Source: Hymenobacter monticola | GTDB lineage: Bacteria; Bacteroidota; Bacteroidia; Cytophagales; Hymenobacteraceae | Length of the DNA: 64,000 nt | Direction: 5' to 3' | Assembly (NCBI RefSeq): GCF_022811645.1 | Contig: NZ_CP094534.1 | Location: 1,612,001 to 1,676,000, forward strand | Notes under the pieces: generated by a model | Told to the model about the DNA's origin: nothing | The model's database searches: none | The model's input: the letters and a program-made list of their open reading frames with translations, nothing else | Translations under genes and position numbers: made by a program | Shown: positions 51,271 through 60,342 of the stretch, in pieces | How positions within the stretch are numbered: the stretch's first letter is position 1 | How the letters are laid out: the number at the start of each line of letters is the position of its first letter

Positions 51271-52728
51271 ATGAAACTCCGCTACTTCTCGTTGTTGCCG
51301 TTGTTGCTGTGGGGGCAGCGCGTAGCCGCTCAGGCGCCGGCTCTCACCCTGGACGAGGTGATTGCGCAGGCCATCAACCACTCCGCCACCGGCCAGCAGG
51401 CCGTGACCACCCGCGAAACCAGCTACTGGGCCTGGCGCGGCTACCAGGCCAACTACCGCCCGCAGCTGGGCCTGACCGGCACGGTGCCCAACTTCAACCG
51501 CGTGATTACGCCCGTGGTGCAGCCCGACGGCACCACCAGCTTCGAGTCGGTGCGCATCAACAACTCGGATTTGGGATTGACCCTGAGCCAGAACATCGGC
51601 CTGACCGGTGGGCAGGTGTACGTGGGCTCGGTGGTGCAGCGCTTCGATGACTTCAACGGCGGGCTGCGGCGCTACAACAACCAGCCGTTTACCATTGGCA
51701 TAACGCAGCCGCTGGGCCAGTTCAACGGCCTGCGGTGGGCGCGAGCCATCGAGCCGCTACGCTACCAGGAAAGCCAGCGCCAATACGTGGAGGAGCGCGA
51801 AACCATTGCCCAGCGCGTCACGGAGCTGTATTTCGACGTGCTGCTGCAACAGGTGAACGCCGCCGTGGCCCGCCAAAACGCCCAGGCCACGGCCGAGCTG
51901 CTGCGCATCGGCCAGGAGCGGTTCCGGCTGGGCCGGCTGTCGCAAAGCGACCTGCTGCAGCTGGAGCTGAACGTGCTCGACGCTCGCCAGGCCCAGACCC
52001 AGGCCCAACTCGACGCCCAGAACGCCGCCGTGGATTTGCAGGCCTACACCGGCCTGCCCGGCACCGAGGCGCCCGCCCTGGCCGTGCCCGCACCGGCCCC
52101 GCAGCCGGCCGTGCAGCCCGCGCTGGCCCTGGAGCAGGCCCGCCAAAACCGCAGCACCACGCTGGCCTTCCGCCGCCGGCTGCTGGAGGCCGAGCGCACC
52201 GTGGCGCAAGCCCACGGCACCACCGGCTTCCAGGCGGCGCTCACGGCCAACCTGGGCTACGTGAACCAGGGGGCGACGCTGGGCAACACCTACCTCAACC
52301 TGCAAAACCAGCAGCAGGTGCGCCTGGCCTTCAGCCTGCCGCTGGTGGACTGGGGCCGCCGCCAATCCATCATCAAAACCGCGGAGCTGACCCGCGACCA
52401 GACCCAGCACAACGTGGCGCAGGAAGAGCGCAGTTTCGAGCAAACCGTGCTGACGCAGGCCAGCCAGGCGGTGGCCCTGCGCGAGCAGCTACGCCTGGCC
52501 GGCCGGGCCGATTCGCTGGCCCAGCGCCGCTACGACATTGCCCGCGCCACCTACCTGCTGGGACGCATCAGCCTCACGGATTTGACCCTGGCCTCGGCGG
52601 CGAAGGACGGCGCCCGGCGCGGCTACATTTTCGCGCTGCGCGCCGGCTGGGTGGCTTTCTACCGCCTGCGGGCGCTGACGCTGTATGACTTTGAAAAACA
52701 GGCGCCCATTTTCGTCGCCAACCGCTAA
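51271..52728 (+). CDS. TolC family outer-membrane efflux protein
   Basis: A 485-residue protein with a signal peptide (LLPLLLWGQRVAAQ) and two OEP repeats of long coiled helices (LTLDEVIAQAINHSATGQQ; LLRIGQERFRLGRLSQSDLLQLELNVLDARQAQ; second half with RRRLLEAERTVAQA and RYDIARATYLLGRISLTDL). It forms the outer-membrane channel of the export system. Tightly spaced between adaptor and ATPase genes. Confidence 0.9.
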   Translation: MKLRYFSLLPLLLWGQRVAAQAPALTLDEVIAQAINHSATGQQAVTTRETSYWAWRGYQANYRPQLGLTGTVPNFNRVITPVVQPDGTTSFESVRINNSDLGLTLSQNIGLTGGQVYVGSVVQRFDDFNGGLRRYNNQPFTIGITQPLGQFNGLRWARAIEPLRYQESQRQYVEERETIAQRVTELYFDVLLQQVNAAVARQNAQATAELLRIGQERFRLGRLSQSDLLQLELNVLDARQAQTQAQLDAQNAAVDLQAYTGLPGTEAPALAVPAPAPQPAVQPALALEQARQNRSTTLAFRRRLLEAERTVAQAHGTTGFQAALTANLGYVNQGATLGNTYLNLQNQQQVRLAFSLPLVDWGRRQSIIKTAELTRDQTQHNVAQEERSFEQTVLTQASQAVALREQLRLAGRADSLAQRRYDIARATYLLGRISLTDLTLASAAKDGARRGYIFALRAGWVAFYRLRALTLYDFEKQAPIFVANR

Positions 52729-52766
52729 CTGTTGCTTCACTACACGCTTTTCTCACCTTTTTTCTC

Positions 52767-53507
<741 letters not shown>

Positions 53508-53520
53508 CCCCTTGAATTTG

Positions 53521-53688
53521 ATGAATACACAACGCTGGACCTGGGGCCTGGTGCTGGCCGCTTTGGGCGCGGTGCTGGCCCACCGGCCGGCGGCGCCGCT
53601 TAGGCCGCGGGCCGTGCCTGGCCGGCCTACCTACTTTTTTCTGCAATTCCACCCTTCGCCTGCTTCACCATGCTCCGTTCTTACCTGA
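53521..53688 (+). CDS. Possible 55-residue exported peptide (uncertain)
   Basis: ATG 53521 begins 13 nt after the ATPase stop and encodes MNTQRWTWGLVLAALGAVLA, a plausible signal or anchor segment, then a Pro/Arg-rich tail. It overlaps the permease start by 19 nt. Position between ATPase and permease and the hydrophobic start are the only support. It could be a leader that couples translation, or nothing. Confidence 0.3.
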   Translation: MNTQRWTWGLVLAALGAVLAHRPAAPLRPRAVPGRPTYFFLQFHPSPASPCSVLT

Positions 53689-54932
53689 AAATTGCCTGGA
53701 AGGTGCTCATGCGCCGCAAGTTCTTCACCTTCATCAGCCTGTTTGGCGTGAGCTTCACGCTGATGATTTTGCTGGTAGTGATGGCCATTTTCGACCACGC
53801 GGTGGGGGCCGCCGCGCCGTTGAAGCGCGTGGACCGGATGCTGTTTGTGAACACCATGCGCCACCAGATGGCCGACGGGCATGGCTGGATGAGTAATCCC
53901 GTGAGCGCGCACTTCGTGGACGACTACGTGCGCAAGATGAAAACGCCCGAGAAGGTGGGCGTCACCACGGTGTCGTCCAATGCCACGGCTTTCACCAAGA
54001 GCAAGCTGCTGCCGCTCGACCTGGCTTACACCGACGGTGACTTCTGGCAAATCATGGACTATGAATTTCTGGGCGGGCGGGCATTCACCGGGGCCGAAGT
54101 GACGCAGGCCCAGCACGTGTGCGTCATCAACGAGGCCACGGCCCGCGCCTACTTCGGCACCACCGACGTGGTGGGCCGCGCCATCGAAATCGACCTGAAG
54201 CGTTATCGCGTGGCCGGCGTGGTGCGCAACGTGTCGGCCGCCCAGATATACGCCTACGCCGACGTGTGGGTGCCCTACACGCTGAACCCGCAGTACACCA
54301 AAGACAGCCGCCTGAATGGCGAATTTCTGGTGGTGCTGCTGGCGCCCTCCGTGGCGGCCGTGCCGGCCGTGAGTGCCGAATACCAGCAGATGATGAAGCG
54401 GGTACCGATTCCGCAGCCCAAAGAGGTGAAGGCCATTTATTCCTACGCCGACCCGATTGTGCCGGGTGTCACGCGAGCCGTGTTCAGCACTAACGACCCC
54501 AGCCTGCACAACGACAACCTTACCAAATTTTACGCGCTGGTGGGTGGCCTGGCCCTGCTGTTTATGCTGCTGCCGGTGCTGAATCTGGTGAACCTGAACG
54601 TGACGCGCATCCTGGAGCGCTCGGGCGAGATTGGGGTGCGCAAGGCCTTCGGTGCGGCCGGCTCCGACCTGGTGGGGCAGTTTCTGGTCGAGAACCTGGT
54701 GCTGGCTTTGGTGGGCGGGCTGCTGGGCCTGGGCCTGGCCGCCGGCGCCCTGGCCCTTGTGAACGAGGCACACCCCGTGGCTTACGCTCACTTTTCGCTG
54801 AGCTGGAGCGTGTTTGGCTGGGGCATGGTGCTCACGTTGGTTTTCGGCCTGATGAGCGGCGTGTACCCGGCCTGGAAAATGTCGCGCCTCAACCCTGTGG
54901 CTGCCCTGCGCGGCAGCGGAGAGCAGAAGTAA
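53670..54932 (+). CDS. FtsX/MacB-type ABC transporter permease 1
   Basis: A 420-residue permease. An N-terminal helix (FFTFISLFGVSFTLMILLVVMAIF) is followed by a MacB_PCD-like periplasmic domain (about 50-280). Three C-terminal helices carry the FtsX signature region LERSGEIGVRKAFGAAGSDLVGQFLVENLVLALVG and VFGLMSGVYPAWKMSRLNPVAALRG. It pairs with the ATPase at 52767 and permease 2 to form the translocation complex. Confidence 0.9.
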   Translation: MLRSYLKIAWKVLMRRKFFTFISLFGVSFTLMILLVVMAIFDHAVGAAAPLKRVDRMLFVNTMRHQMADGHGWMSNPVSAHFVDDYVRKMKTPEKVGVTTVSSNATAFTKSKLLPLDLAYTDGDFWQIMDYEFLGGRAFTGAEVTQAQHVCVINEATARAYFGTTDVVGRAIEIDLKRYRVAGVVRNVSAAQIYAYADVWVPYTLNPQYTKDSRLNGEFLVVLLAPSVAAVPAVSAEYQQMMKRVPIPQPKEVKAIYSYADPIVPGVTRAVFSTNDPSLHNDNLTKFYALVGGLALLFMLLPVLNLVNLNVTRILERSGEIGVRKAFGAAGSDLVGQFLVENLVLALVGGLLGLGLAAGALALVNEAHPVAYAHFSLSWSVFGWGMVLTLVFGLMSGVYPAWKMSRLNPVAALRGSGEQK

Positions 54933-54937
54933 TTAAC

Positions 54938-55027
54938 GGTTAGTGTTTAGTGGTAAGTGGTTAGTTTTTCAACCGATTGCCAGCAGAACATCACTAACCA
55001 CTAACCGCTAATCATTAATCACTAAAA
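54938..55027. repeat. Heptamer inverted array between the two permease genes
   Basis: Left units GGTTAGT, GTTTAGT, GGTAAGT, GGTTAGT (54938-54965); right units ACTAACC, ACTAACC, GCTAATC, ATTAATC, ACTAAAA (54993-55027). The arms can pair at 23 of 28 positions around a 27-nt loop. It starts 5 nt after the permease 1 stop and ends 3 nt before the permease 2 ATG, so the mRNA hairpin would cover the translation start region. Confidence 0.9.
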
Positions 55028-55030
55028 ATC

Positions 55031-56233
55031 ATGCTTCGCCATCTCTTTACCCTCATCTGGAACCGCAAGCGGGCCAATCTGCTGCTGATTTCCGAAGTCT
55101 TTTTTTCGTTTGTGGTGCTGTTTGGGGTGGGGGCGGTGCTCATCACCGTGGGCAAAAACTACCTGGCCCCGCGCGGCTTCGAGTCGACGCAGGTGTGGCG
55201 GCTGCTGGTGCGCGCCGGCCAGAACCAAAAGATGCCCCGCGCCGAGCTCGACGACGTGTTGCGCCAGGTGAAAGCCCTGCCCGGCGTGCAAACCGTGGCC
55301 CTTACGAGCGGCAACCTGCCCTTCACCTTCAATACTAACAACTCGGATTTCGTCTATAAGGGCCGGAAAACGCCGTTCTACGCCAACACCTACGACGCCG
55401 ACGACCGCTACGGTGAGGCCATGCGCCTGCACCTGCGCGAGGGGCGCTGGTTTCAGCCCGTCGATGATGGCACCCATCACCGTCCCGTGGTCATCAGCCA
55501 GGACCTGCGCGAGTTCCTGTTCGGCGACGAGCCAGCGCTGGGCAAAATCTTTACTTACGCCGGGGCCGGCAAAGAAACCAAACCCGAAGACGAGTTCCAA
55601 GTGGTGGGCGTGGCCGACAACGTGCGGATGGAAAGCGACTTCTCGGCCGCCATTCCCTCGGTGTGGAAGCGCCTAGTTCCCTACGACACCACCCACTGGG
55701 AAACGGCTGCCGTGCTAGTGCGCGTGGCTCCCGGCCAGGGCGGCGCGCTGCAGGAGAAAATAGCCCGCACCGTGGCCGGCGTCACGCGGCAGTGGACCAC
55801 CGAGGTGCGCGTGATGGAAGACGACCGCCTGCACCGCCGCCTGTTTACGCTGGTGCCGGTGGTGGGGCTGTGCCTCATGGGCTTGTTCCTGATTATCAAC
55901 GTGGCGCTGGGCTTGTTTGGGGTGCTGTGGTACAACATCAGCCAGCGCCGGGCCGAGATAGGGCTGCGGCGGGCCATGGGGGCCACGGGCGCGGGCATCG
56001 GTGCGCAGTTTTTGGGCGAAATGATGGTGGTGACGACGTTTGGCGTGGTGCTGGGCGGGCTGCTGGCGGCGCAGTTTCCGCTGCTCCACGCCTTCGACCT
56101 GCCCGCCCAGCCCTACCTGCTGGCCATTGCGGCAGCGGCCGGCGCGGTGTACTTCATCACGGCGCTGTGCGCGTGGCAGCCCAGCCGGCTGGCGGCGGCC
56201 ATTCAGCCGGCGGTGGCGCTGCGGGAGGAGTAG
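55031..56233 (+). CDS. FtsX/MacB-type ABC transporter permease 2
   Basis: A 400-residue permease with one N-terminal helix (NLLLISEVFFSFVVLFGVGAV), a periplasmic MacB_PCD-like domain, and three C-terminal helices with ISQRRAEIGLRRAMGATGAGIGAQFLGEMMV. It is diverged from permease 1, so the complex is probably a heterodimer. The TAG stop (56231-56233) is the terminal TAG of the palindromic repeat that follows. Confidence 0.9.
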   Translation: MLRHLFTLIWNRKRANLLLISEVFFSFVVLFGVGAVLITVGKNYLAPRGFESTQVWRLLVRAGQNQKMPRAELDDVLRQVKALPGVQTVALTSGNLPFTFNTNNSDFVYKGRKTPFYANTYDADDRYGEAMRLHLREGRWFQPVDDGTHHRPVVISQDLREFLFGDEPALGKIFTYAGAGKETKPEDEFQVVGVADNVRMESDFSAAIPSVWKRLVPYDTTHWETAAVLVRVAPGQGGALQEKIARTVAGVTRQWTTEVRVMEDDRLHRRLFTLVPVVGLCLMGLFLIINVALGLFGVLWYNISQRRAEIGLRRAMGATGAGIGAQFLGEMMVVTTFGVVLGGLLAAQFPLLHAFDLPAQPYLLAIAAAAGAVYFITALCAWQPSRLAAAIQPAVALREE

Positions 56234-56318
56234 CAGAACGAGTGCCCCGAAGCTCCTGCTTCGGCCCGTTGAACAATTCAAACGCAGGCCGAAGCGGAGC
56301 TTCGGGGCACTGGTGCTA
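56231..56318. repeat. TAG-ended palindromic repeat, copy A
   Basis: The arms share CCCCGAAGCT ... GCTTCGGCC; each arm is itself a small palindrome (CCGAAGCTCC/TGCTTCGG). Both ends read TAGCA outward. The left TAG is the permease 2 stop. Same family as 61708-61799. Confidence 0.85.
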
Positions 56319-56398
56319 CCTTCCGGGCAACCCCGGCCGTCCCTGGCGCATCTACCCACCGAACCCAGTTGCTTTTCTCACCTTTTTCTGTACTTGTT

Positions 56399-57106
56399 AT
56401 GAAAAACTTTCTTTTCTCTGCCCTTCTCTGGGTGCTGGCCTTCGCGCCCGCCCTGGCTCAAACCGCGCCGGAAGTGCGCATGGTGGGTGCCTTTCGCGCC
56501 CTCAAAGTGTCCGATGGCATACAGGTAACGCTCGTTTCGGGCAGCACGCAGCGCGTGGAAGCCAGCGCCGATAACGCGGAATTTCTCAACCGCCTCAAGA
56601 CTGACGTGACCGACGGCGTGCTCCGCGTGAGCTTCGACCACAAGCTGAGCGAAACCTGGGGCAAGGACAACCGCCCGAAAAACCTGCGCGTGAGCATCGT
56701 AGCGGCGCCGCTCACGGGCATTGAGGCCAGCAGCGGCTCGCGCGTGGACGTGAAAAACGCCTACGCCGCCGGCGAATTCAACCTGCAAGCCTCGTCGGGC
56801 GCCGTCGTCTCCGCTCCTGCTTTTACCGCCAACAGCGTGCAGGCCACGATGAGCAGTGGTGCCGTGGTCACCCTCGGCGGCAAGGTGCAAAACCTGAACG
56901 TGCACGCCTCCAGCGGCGCCGTGTTCAAGGGCCAGGACGTGCAAGCCGCCACTTGCGACGCCTCGGCTAGCAGCGGCGGCACCGTGGCCGTGGCCGTGCA
57001 AGACAAGCTGGTGGCCCACGCCAGCAGCGGTGGCGACGTGCGCTACAGCGGCTCGCCGCAGGTGACCAAGCGCACCAGCAGCGGCGGCAGCGTGAAGAAC
57101 CGCTAG
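56399..57106 (+). CDS. DUF2807 (head GIN domain) secreted protein
   Basis: A 235-residue protein with a signal peptide (MKNFLFSALLWVLAFAPALAQ) and one DUF2807 beta-solenoid domain: ALKVSDGIQVTLVSGSTQRVEA, then repeated rungs such as LTGIEASSGSRVDV, NLQASSGAVVSAP, VHASSGAVFKG and ASASSGGTVAV with regular SSG turns. Function unknown; often near ABC efflux operons in Bacteroidota. It closes the transporter gene set, separated from permease 2 by the palindromic repeat. Confidence 0.88.
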   Translation: MKNFLFSALLWVLAFAPALAQTAPEVRMVGAFRALKVSDGIQVTLVSGSTQRVEASADNAEFLNRLKTDVTDGVLRVSFDHKLSETWGKDNRPKNLRVSIVAAPLTGIEASSGSRVDVKNAYAAGEFNLQASSGAVVSAPAFTANSVQATMSSGAVVTLGGKVQNLNVHASSGAVFKGQDVQAATCDASASSGGTVAVAVQDKLVAHASSGGDVRYSGSPQVTKRTSSGGSVKNR

Positions 57107-57147
57107 GCTTCATATCGTATTGGCTGCCGCTAAAGCACCTTGCTTGT

Positions 57148-57322
57148 TTCGGTGTTCGGTGTTCGGTGTTGGGTGTTGGGTATTTGGTGTCAGGTATTAT
57201 TCATTCTCAACACCGAACACCGAACACCGAACACCGAACACCGAACACCCAACACCCAACACCCAACACCGAACACCGAACACCGAACACCGAACACCGA
57301 ACACCCAACACCCAACACCGAA
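57148..57322. repeat. Heptamer inverted array with a 16-unit arm
   Basis: The right arm (57211-57322) has 16 perfect 7-bp units in the order 5 x CACCGAA, 3 x CACCCAA, 5 x CACCGAA, 2 x CACCCAA, 1 x CACCGAA. The left arm (57148-57196) has 7 units: 3 x TTCGGTG, TTGGGTG, TTGGGTA, TTTGGTG, TCAGGTA. They pair as complementary strands around a 14-nt spacer. It is the leader region of the NtrC-type gene. Confidence 0.95.
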
Positions 57323-57356
57323 ATCCTTTGGGTTAATTATCTCCTTTCTGCAAAAC

Positions 57357-58745
57357 ATGATACTTATTATCGACGACGACCTGGCCATCCGCACGTCGCT
57401 CAAGCTGCTGCTGAAGCAGGCTGGCTACCCCGCGCAGGCCGTGGCGGGCCCGGCCGAGGCGTTGGCCGCGGTGCGCGAAACGCCGCCCCGGCTCATGCTG
57501 ATGGACATGAACTACTCGCTCGATACCACCGGGGCCGACGGCCTGGCCCTGCTGCGCCAGATGAAGGCGCTGGCTCCGCAGGTGCCCGTCATCCTCATCA
57601 CCGGCTGGGGCAGCATTGCGTTAGCGGTGGAGGGCATGAAGGCGGGCGCGGCCGAGTTTATCACCAAGCCCTGGCATAACGAGGCCCTGCTCCAAACCAT
57701 CCGGACGGTGCTGGCCGTGCAGGAAAGCGCCGCCGAAAGCGACTTCGCCGAAGCCCCAGCCCGCCAGCGCCGCCAGCTCGACCAGCAGTTCGCCTTCCGC
57801 GACATCATCGGCCAGGATGCGCAGCTGCTGCACGTGCTGCGCCAGGTGGGCCAGGTGGCCGCCACCGACGCCGCCGTGCTCATCGAAGGCGAAAGCGGCA
57901 CCGGCAAAGAACTCATCGCCGAAGCTATTCACCGCAACAGCCAGCGCCGCAACCAGCCGTTCGTAAAGGTGAACCTGGGTGGCATCTCGTCGTCGTTGTT
58001 TGAAAGCGAGATGTTCGGCCACCGCCGCGGCGCCTTCACCGACGCCAAAACCGACCGCGTGGGCCGCTTCGAGCTGGCCAACGGCGGCACCATTTTTCTG
58101 GATGAAATAGGGGAGCTGGAGCTGGCCAGCCAGGTGAAGCTGCTACGCGTGCTGCAAGACCGCACCTACGAAGTGCTGGGCGACTCCAAGCCGCGCCGCC
58201 TCGACATCCGCGTCATTGCCGCCACCAACCGTAACCTGGCCGAGATGGTGCAGCAGGGGCGCTTCCGCGAAGACCTGTTCTACCGCATCAACCTGATTTC
58301 GGTGCGTCTGCCCGCCCTGCGCGAGCGCGCGGCCGACATTCCGCTCCTCACCCAGCACTTCGTGGATAAGCTGCGCGCCACCTACCAGCGCCCGGCCCTG
58401 AACGTGAGCACCCGCGCCCTGCACTGGCTGCGCGAGCAAGCCCTGCCCGGCAACATCCGCGAGCTGAAAAACCTGGTGGAACGGGCCGTGCTCGTGAGCG
58501 GCAAGGAAGAGCTGGGGCCCGATGATTTCCAGGCCAACGCCCAGCGCCTGCCCGCCCACCAGCCCCAGCCCGGCGAGCTGCCCACCCCCGGCACCATGAC
58601 CCTGGATGAGCTGGAGGCCCAGATGATTCGACAGTCGCTGACGCATTACGAGGGCAACATTAGCCGCGTGGCCAAGGCCCTGGGGCTGAGTCGGGGCGCC
58701 CTGTACCGACGGTTTGAGAAGCACGGCATTCCCTACGACGAATAG
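57357..58745 (+). CDS. NtrC-type sigma-54-dependent response regulator
   Basis: A 462-residue regulator: receiver domain (1-120, Asp50 in LMLMDMNYS, acidic D6-D8), AAA+ domain (148-375) with Walker A GESGTGKE (178-185) and Walker B GGTIFLDE, and a Fis-type HTH at the C-terminus (ISRVAKALGLSRGALYRRFEK). The sigma-54 contact loop reads GAFTDA (225-230) instead of GAFTGA. ATG 57357 lies just after the heptamer array; upstream codons in frame are only repeat. With the kinase at 58910 it should control the transporter set upstream or a distant regulon. Confidence 0.92.
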   Translation: MILIIDDDLAIRTSLKLLLKQAGYPAQAVAGPAEALAAVRETPPRLMLMDMNYSLDTTGADGLALLRQMKALAPQVPVILITGWGSIALAVEGMKAGAAEFITKPWHNEALLQTIRTVLAVQESAAESDFAEAPARQRRQLDQQFAFRDIIGQDAQLLHVLRQVGQVAATDAAVLIEGESGTGKELIAEAIHRNSQRRNQPFVKVNLGGISSSLFESEMFGHRRGAFTDAKTDRVGRFELANGGTIFLDEIGELELASQVKLLRVLQDRTYEVLGDSKPRRLDIRVIAATNRNLAEMVQQGRFREDLFYRINLISVRLPALRERAADIPLLTQHFVDKLRATYQRPALNVSTRALHWLREQALPGNIRELKNLVERAVLVSGKEELGPDDFQANAQRLPAHQPQPGELPTPGTMTLDELEAQMIRQSLTHYEGNISRVAKALGLSRGALYRRFEKHGIPYDE

Positions 58746-58778
58746 GGGCAGGGCCCCCGGTAAGAACAAATCCAGGCA

Positions 58779-58879
58779 CGTCATGCTGAGCGAAGTCGAC
58801 GCATCTCAACCGCGCAAGTAACCTATTCGATTAGGTTTGCTACTGCGGTAGAGATGCGTCGACTTCGCTCAGCATGACG
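58779..58879. repeat. GCTGAGCG palindromic repeat (perfect copy)
   Basis: Two perfect 29-nt inverted arms, 58779-58807 and 58851-58879, around a 43-nt loop. The arm core is GCTGAGCGAAGTCGACGC. It separates the response-regulator gene from its kinase gene and ends 31 nt before the kinase ATG. A degenerate relative is at 48466-48622. Confidence 0.92.
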
Positions 58880-58909
58880 TTCTTTTATCATCGTCGACTT
58901 CTCCACTCC

Positions 58910-60214
58910 ATGTCCCTCCGCGTTCAATTCCTCCTGTTCGCCACCCTCACTCACGCCGTGCTTATCGCGCTGGCTTGGCGGCTGCGTGTTACTACTCCCC
59001 CGTTTTTCCTTGCAGCCGAGATGGCGCTGCTGCTCAGCCTCGTGCTTGCGGCGCGGCTGTACCAGAACTTTGTGCGGCCGTTTGAGTTGATTGCGGCGGG
59101 CACGGCCGCCATTCAGGCCAAGGATTTCAGCATGAAGTTCGTGCCCGTGGGCCAGCGCGAGATGGACCAGCTCATCGGCGTGTACAACGACATGATTGAC
59201 GCCCTGCGCCGCGAGCGCGTGAGCCAGCACGAAAAAAGCTTTCTGCTCGAACGCCTCATCCAGGCCTCGCCCGCTGGCATCCTCATTCTCGACTTCGACG
59301 GCCGCATCGAGGGCGTCAACCCGGCGGCCGAGCGCATCTTGGCCCAACCAAGCGCCGAGTTGCTGGGCCGCGAGCCGGCGGCGCTGCCCGGCGCCTGGGG
59401 CCCGGCCCTGGCCGACCTGGCCGAAGACCAGCCGCAGGCCCTGCGTCTTTCGGGCCTGGCCACCTACCGCGCTCAGGTCACGCACTTCCTCGACCGGGGA
59501 TTCCAGCGCCGCTTCATTCTGCTAGAAGAATTGACCCAGGAGCTGATGCAGCAGGAAAAGCAGGCTTATGGCAAGCTGATTCGGATGATGTCGCACGAAA
59601 TCAACAATTCCATCGGCGCCATCAACTCCATCTTGCACAGCTTTGCGCACTACGCCCCCCAGCTGGCTGCCGACGACCAGCCCGACTTCACCCAGGCGCT
59701 CGACGTGAGCATTGCCCGCAATACTCAGTTGGCCAACTTCATTGCCAACTTCGCTCACCTCGTGCGCCTGCCACCGCCCACGCCCCAGCCCACCGACCTG
59801 CACGCGCTGCTGCGCGGCATCTGCCGCCTGCTTCAGCCCCAGAGCGAGGAGCGCCGCGTGAGATGGCACCTGGAGCTAGACCCCACCCCGCTGGTGCTGC
59901 AGCTTGACGCCCAGCAACTGGAGCAAGCCCTGCTGAACGTGGCCAAGAATGCCCTCGAAGCCATTGGGCACGACGGCAACATTTGGGTGCGCACCACCAG
60001 CCAGCCGCCCACGCTCAGCATCGAGAACGACGGTGCCCCCCTCACGCCCGAAGTCAGTCAGAAGTTATTCACCCCCTTTTTCAGCACTAAGCGCGACGGG
60101 CAGGGCATTGGCCTCACGCTGGTGCGCGACGTGCTACTGGCCCATGGCTTCCAATTTCAGTTGGCTTCCACTACGGAAAGGCATACGGTTTTTAAAGTAG
60201 ATTTTACAAAATAA
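58910..60214 (+). CDS. NtrY-like sensor histidine kinase
   Basis: A 434-residue membrane kinase. Two N-terminal helices (VQFLLFATLTHAVLIALAW, FFLAAEMALLLSLVLAA) are followed by a HAMP-like linker, a PAS domain (about 112-195, GILILDFDGRIEGVNPAAERIL), and a phospho-acceptor region with His229 in MMSHEINNSIGAINSI. The ATPase domain has NVAKNALEAIG, IENDG and GQGIGLTLVRDVL. It has almost no periplasmic loop, so it senses an intracellular or membrane signal. It pairs with the NtrC-type regulator 165 nt upstream. Confidence 0.9.
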   Translation: MSLRVQFLLFATLTHAVLIALAWRLRVTTPPFFLAAEMALLLSLVLAARLYQNFVRPFELIAAGTAAIQAKDFSMKFVPVGQREMDQLIGVYNDMIDALRRERVSQHEKSFLLERLIQASPAGILILDFDGRIEGVNPAAERILAQPSAELLGREPAALPGAWGPALADLAEDQPQALRLSGLATYRAQVTHFLDRGFQRRFILLEELTQELMQQEKQAYGKLIRMMSHEINNSIGAINSILHSFAHYAPQLAADDQPDFTQALDVSIARNTQLANFIANFAHLVRLPPPTPQPTDLHALLRGICRLLQPQSEERRVRWHLELDPTPLVLQLDAQQLEQALLNVAKNALEAIGHDGNIWVRTTSQPPTLSIENDGAPLTPEVSQKLFTPFFSTKRDGQGIGLTLVRDVLLAHGFQFQLASTTERHTVFKVDFTK

Positions 60215-60267
60215 TGGGGTTGAAAAAATAGGGTGGTTTCCTTTCGAGTAATGCACTTTTGTCTGAT

Positions 60268-60291
60268 ATACCCCAACTGTGAATAGGGTAT
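60268..60291. promoter_or_regulatory. Palindrome ATACCC-N12-GGGTAT upstream of the ammonium transporter
   Basis: A 6-bp inverted repeat spaced by 12 nt lies 52-75 nt before ATG 60343 in AT-rich sequence. It could be an operator or a small hairpin in the leader. No -24/-12 sigma-54 promoter was found in this gap. Confidence 0.35.
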
Positions 60292-60342
60292 TTAGAAAAA
60301 AGTAGATTAATTTAGCGGGGGTGCCCTAATTTTACAGCCATC

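Noticed and set aside
57211..57322. Possible CRISPR array
   Set aside because: Units are contiguous 7-mers with no spacers between them, and no cas genes are present.
60215..60342. Sigma-54 promoter before the ammonium transporter
   Set aside because: No GG-N10-GC pair at -24/-12 was found; GG and GC near 60235-60253 are too far apart.
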